DNA from: Alopecurus myosuroides
Taxonomy: Eukaryota > Streptophyta > Magnoliopsida > Poales > Poaceae
Reading direction: 5' to 3'
Assembly: GCA_028641055.1 (NCBI GenBank)
Contig: CM054062.1
Location: 27,524,808-27,588,807, forward strand
Length of the DNA stretch: 64,000 nucleotides
Part shown: piece by piece, positions 61,285 through 64,000 of the stretch
How the letters are laid out: each line of letters opens with the position of its first letter
Position numbering within the stretch: the first letter of the stretch is position 1
The notes under the pieces: generated by a model
Told to the model about the DNA's origin: nothing
The model's database searches: none
The model's input: the letters and a program-made list of their open reading frames with translations, nothing else
Made by a program: the position numbers and the translations under genes

Positions 61285-64000
61285 GGTAATTGATGACAAT
61301 CCCTTTTTATGAGGGTTTATATGATGAATTAAGCAACCATGCAAAACACAAAGAGCAAGGATGAAATAGCATGGAAGGCAAATGCTTAAGAACGAAACTA
61401 AAGCATAGAACCAAATTCCCTTAAACCCTCTAAACTTCTCCCCCATTGGCATCCATTGCCAAGATGGGAAAAAAAGATTAGAAGGCAAATATAATAAGAG
61501 CTCCCCCATAGTGTATGCATTCCTCATGATATGAGTGAAATCAAGAGCATGTATCCAACTAGGAATAGATGGAGGGAGATCAAACTATATTGAGGATCCA
61601 AAGAATTACAAGCAAAGTCAAATTGAAGGATACTTTCATAAAGAAGCAACCAACCAAAGGATCCGAAAAAACGATTGACCAAAATGAATATTATGATAAG
61701 ATCAACCAAGTGTTCTAGAAAATCAAGAGGGAACTCCCCAAGGTACATGCACAATGTTAAATTTGAATTACTATATAATGTGCACAACATGGAATCATCA
61801 CTCCCTTCTAGATAATTTTGAACACAAACAAGAGCAAGAGAATAGATAGGAAATGGAGCAAAGCAACTTGCAAACAAACAAGAGTTGAGCAATTAAGATC
61901 AAGAAGCGACAAGTAAAGATTTACTCAACCGAAAGAGATGAGTATGACAAGGAAGGACATTTGTAGGAGACTAATAGGATGAGCAATGCTTCATCATAGT
62001 CTTTAAATATATGAGTCACATAGTGCATATCATGTCTTTCCCATACACACAAACCAACAAATGATAAAACACATATGTCCACAAGCTTTATAAGATGCCA
62101 AAGGAATACCAAAAGAAAAAGAAAAGCTTGTGCCTTCTAGGAACCACCAAGTAATCTAAAGCAATAAAACATGGTCACTAAGAAATAGAATATCAATTAA
62201 AGATGTAACTATTCTCGTGTGTATAAGTTTCTAAGTGGACACCAATCACAAAGATATATATCCACAAAGAAATATGCACACACAAAAATAGGTACAAGGG
62301 TAAAGAACATGATATCCAAGATAGGTTCATAAATATACCAATAAGATTTTTGTTTGAAAGCAAAGCACTAGGATTAGTTTAATCTTAAGGGGATATAGAT
62401 GGACAAACAATAAACTCATCAAAGCATCACAAATATCACAAGGGAAAAGTGATAGTTGGAATGCTTCGAGAAAGGTAACGCATATCACAAAGATTCAAAT
62501 GGTTTTTGAGAATTCATAAATATTGCATATGAGAGACTTAAAGTAGAAGTTACTAGATTAATATACTTGGGATTGGTGAATCATGAAATTGATTATAAAT
62601 ATCCCCTTAGTATGTAATCATCCCGGCTTACTCATAGTTGCAATAAATATGTTTTTGATAAGACATTTGCAAGAGCCAAATGAAATGCAACAAATGGAAT
62701 TCATGTCAAGATGCAACCTACACAAGATTGAAAGCTAAAAATGTATGCATGGAATAGATACTTGTTACCGAGACGACATTTGTGATGAAGAGGATGCGAG
62801 TTTGATAATCATCGTAGCTTGACTCCTATGATATGATGGTGAGAACACATTCCTTATGAATGGAGCAAGCAACCAATGTATCTCCATTGTACCTAAAAAC
62901 AAAAATCAAGTACAACATGGTTCCCAAACTTATTGGGTCCAAAGTAGTTAGAACAACTACAATACATAAGACAAACTCCACATAAGTATATGCATATTAA
63001 TATGAATTTGAATTGTATGCGGATCTTAGCCATTTAGGATTTGATGGAGTTTATCCTATATATTGGATCAACGAAAGTAAGCATGTCAAAGAATATACAT
63101 AGTAAATATACATGCACAAAACTTTCAAGAACCAAACAAGATACAAATAGGACAAAATACCAATTAAAACAAAGAAGGTACTCACAAGAGATAAAATCAA
63201 ACAAAGTGTCCAAGTTATATCAAAACCCCAAACCAACACATGATTTAGGAAATCAAATAGAGAAGATAACAAAAGAAAAACATCAACGAATAAACAAACC
63301 CTCTACACTTTTCATGATGGCACACAAAGTACCAAGACGAAAAATGTTCGTCTTCCAAAGAGACAAGTCACTGGGATAAAATACCAATTTCAAGACAACA
63401 AGTGTTCAAACACGTATAGGATAGTTCTTCCAATAATAGTGCATTAATTATGATATTGCATTTGAATACAAGATGCACGCAATGGAATCATTACTCTCCA
63501 TATATATTATTCAAACACTAGTCAAGCTCAAGAAAAGCAATAAGATGCAATACCAATTAAAGAATTGTGTTCTACTCAATGTAGGATAGCTTCCCAAGAA
63601 ATGCAACACAAAGAAGTATGACTTTGAATAAGAGTGCACACGAATGGGATCATTGCTTTTCCTAACTCAATAAAGCATAAAACAAATTTTGAGTAGAGTA
63701 AGGAAGACACAAAGGAGTTTGAACCAAACAAATCCTTGGCAAGAAACAAGGCAATTTTAGAGCAATGGACAAAGTAAATATGATCAATAAACTTACCACA
63801 AATTATTATAACTTGTCAAAGACAAGAGATTTATGGAGATATTTCTCGGTGGTATATTTGTTCACAGTCATATTCACAAAACATAAGTATGTGGTAAAAG
63901 ATAGGAATGAAAACACCATACTTAAATAGAGATTCTTGGTGGCTTCAATAGTCGAATGATCATGCAAAGAAATGATTAATATATCAAGAAGCAACCGGTT
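61285..64000 (-). mobile_element. Internal, apparently untranslated part of the LTR retrotransposon
   Basis: This 2.7-kb stretch upstream of the 3' LTR is A-rich on the plus strand. No frame in it has RT, integrase, RNase H or gag motifs. Large copia elements of the SIRE/Maximus type often carry long non-coding DNA between pol and the 3' LTR, which fits. Diverged repeats occur near 61780, 63427 and 63590. The coding region should lie right of the window. Confidence 0.55.

Noticed and set aside
61228..64000. Minus-strand frames of 60-120 codons as retrotransposon genes
   Set aside because: They are Leu/Phe/Ile-rich products of T-rich DNA without any gag or pol motif.

Overview
The window is plant nuclear DNA, almost certainly from a grass. 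Evidence: a Stowaway MITE with the grass-type end CTCCCTCCGATCC, GC-rich coding exons of the cereal kind in plant L-ascorbate oxidase (AO) fragments, PIF/Harbinger elements with TTA target duplications and a SANT/NAM-type gene, and large LTR retrotransposons. A large-genome Pooideae/Triticeae-like species is my inference. No tRNA, rRNA or CRISPR feature was seen.

Layout. (1) 1-10852: a Ty3/gypsy retrotransposon of the Tat lineage on the minus strand. Its 5' LTR, primer-binding site and one long gag-pol frame are present; the frame carries three in-frame stops and no frameshift that I found. A spliced plus-strand gene lies antisense beyond pol and is open over all five visible exons. The 3' LTR lies left of the window. 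(2) 11318-13174: a Ty1/copia remnant deleted from inside the 5' LTR into reverse transcriptase. (3) 13186-18608: two AO 3'-end fragments on the minus strand, separated by about 3 kb without genes. (4) 17851-31899: a 14.05-kb block that recurs at 44793-58842 with only four differences found by eye. (5) 31900-44792: DNA present once in the window, holding three PIF/Harbinger-type elements, the intact 5' half of a second AO gene (39819-40863) and an intact two-exon SANT/NAM gene (43036-44643). (6) 58843-64000: a 2.43-kb LTR plus internal DNA of a large LTR retrotransposon on the minus strand, probably copia of the SIRE/Maximus type.

The main structural reading is a very recent direct tandem duplication with a 26.94-kb unit (17851-44792 followed by 44793 onward). 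Its second copy is cut at 58842 by a later LTR-retrotransposon insertion. Copy 1 still holds the empty target site AGCGC (31895-31899), so the right edge of visible homology is an insertion site and not a duplication breakpoint. The true junction is 44792/44793, where a Harbinger element lacking one terminal repeat is fused to an AO exon.

No AO gene in the window is complete. The two N-terminal copper motifs sit at 39819-40863 and the two C-terminal ones at 17410-18375, from two different paralogues that decayed in complementary ways. A Harbinger element lies about 60 bp upstream of the start codon of the 5' half. Most other DNA is transposon-derived or low in recognisable content.
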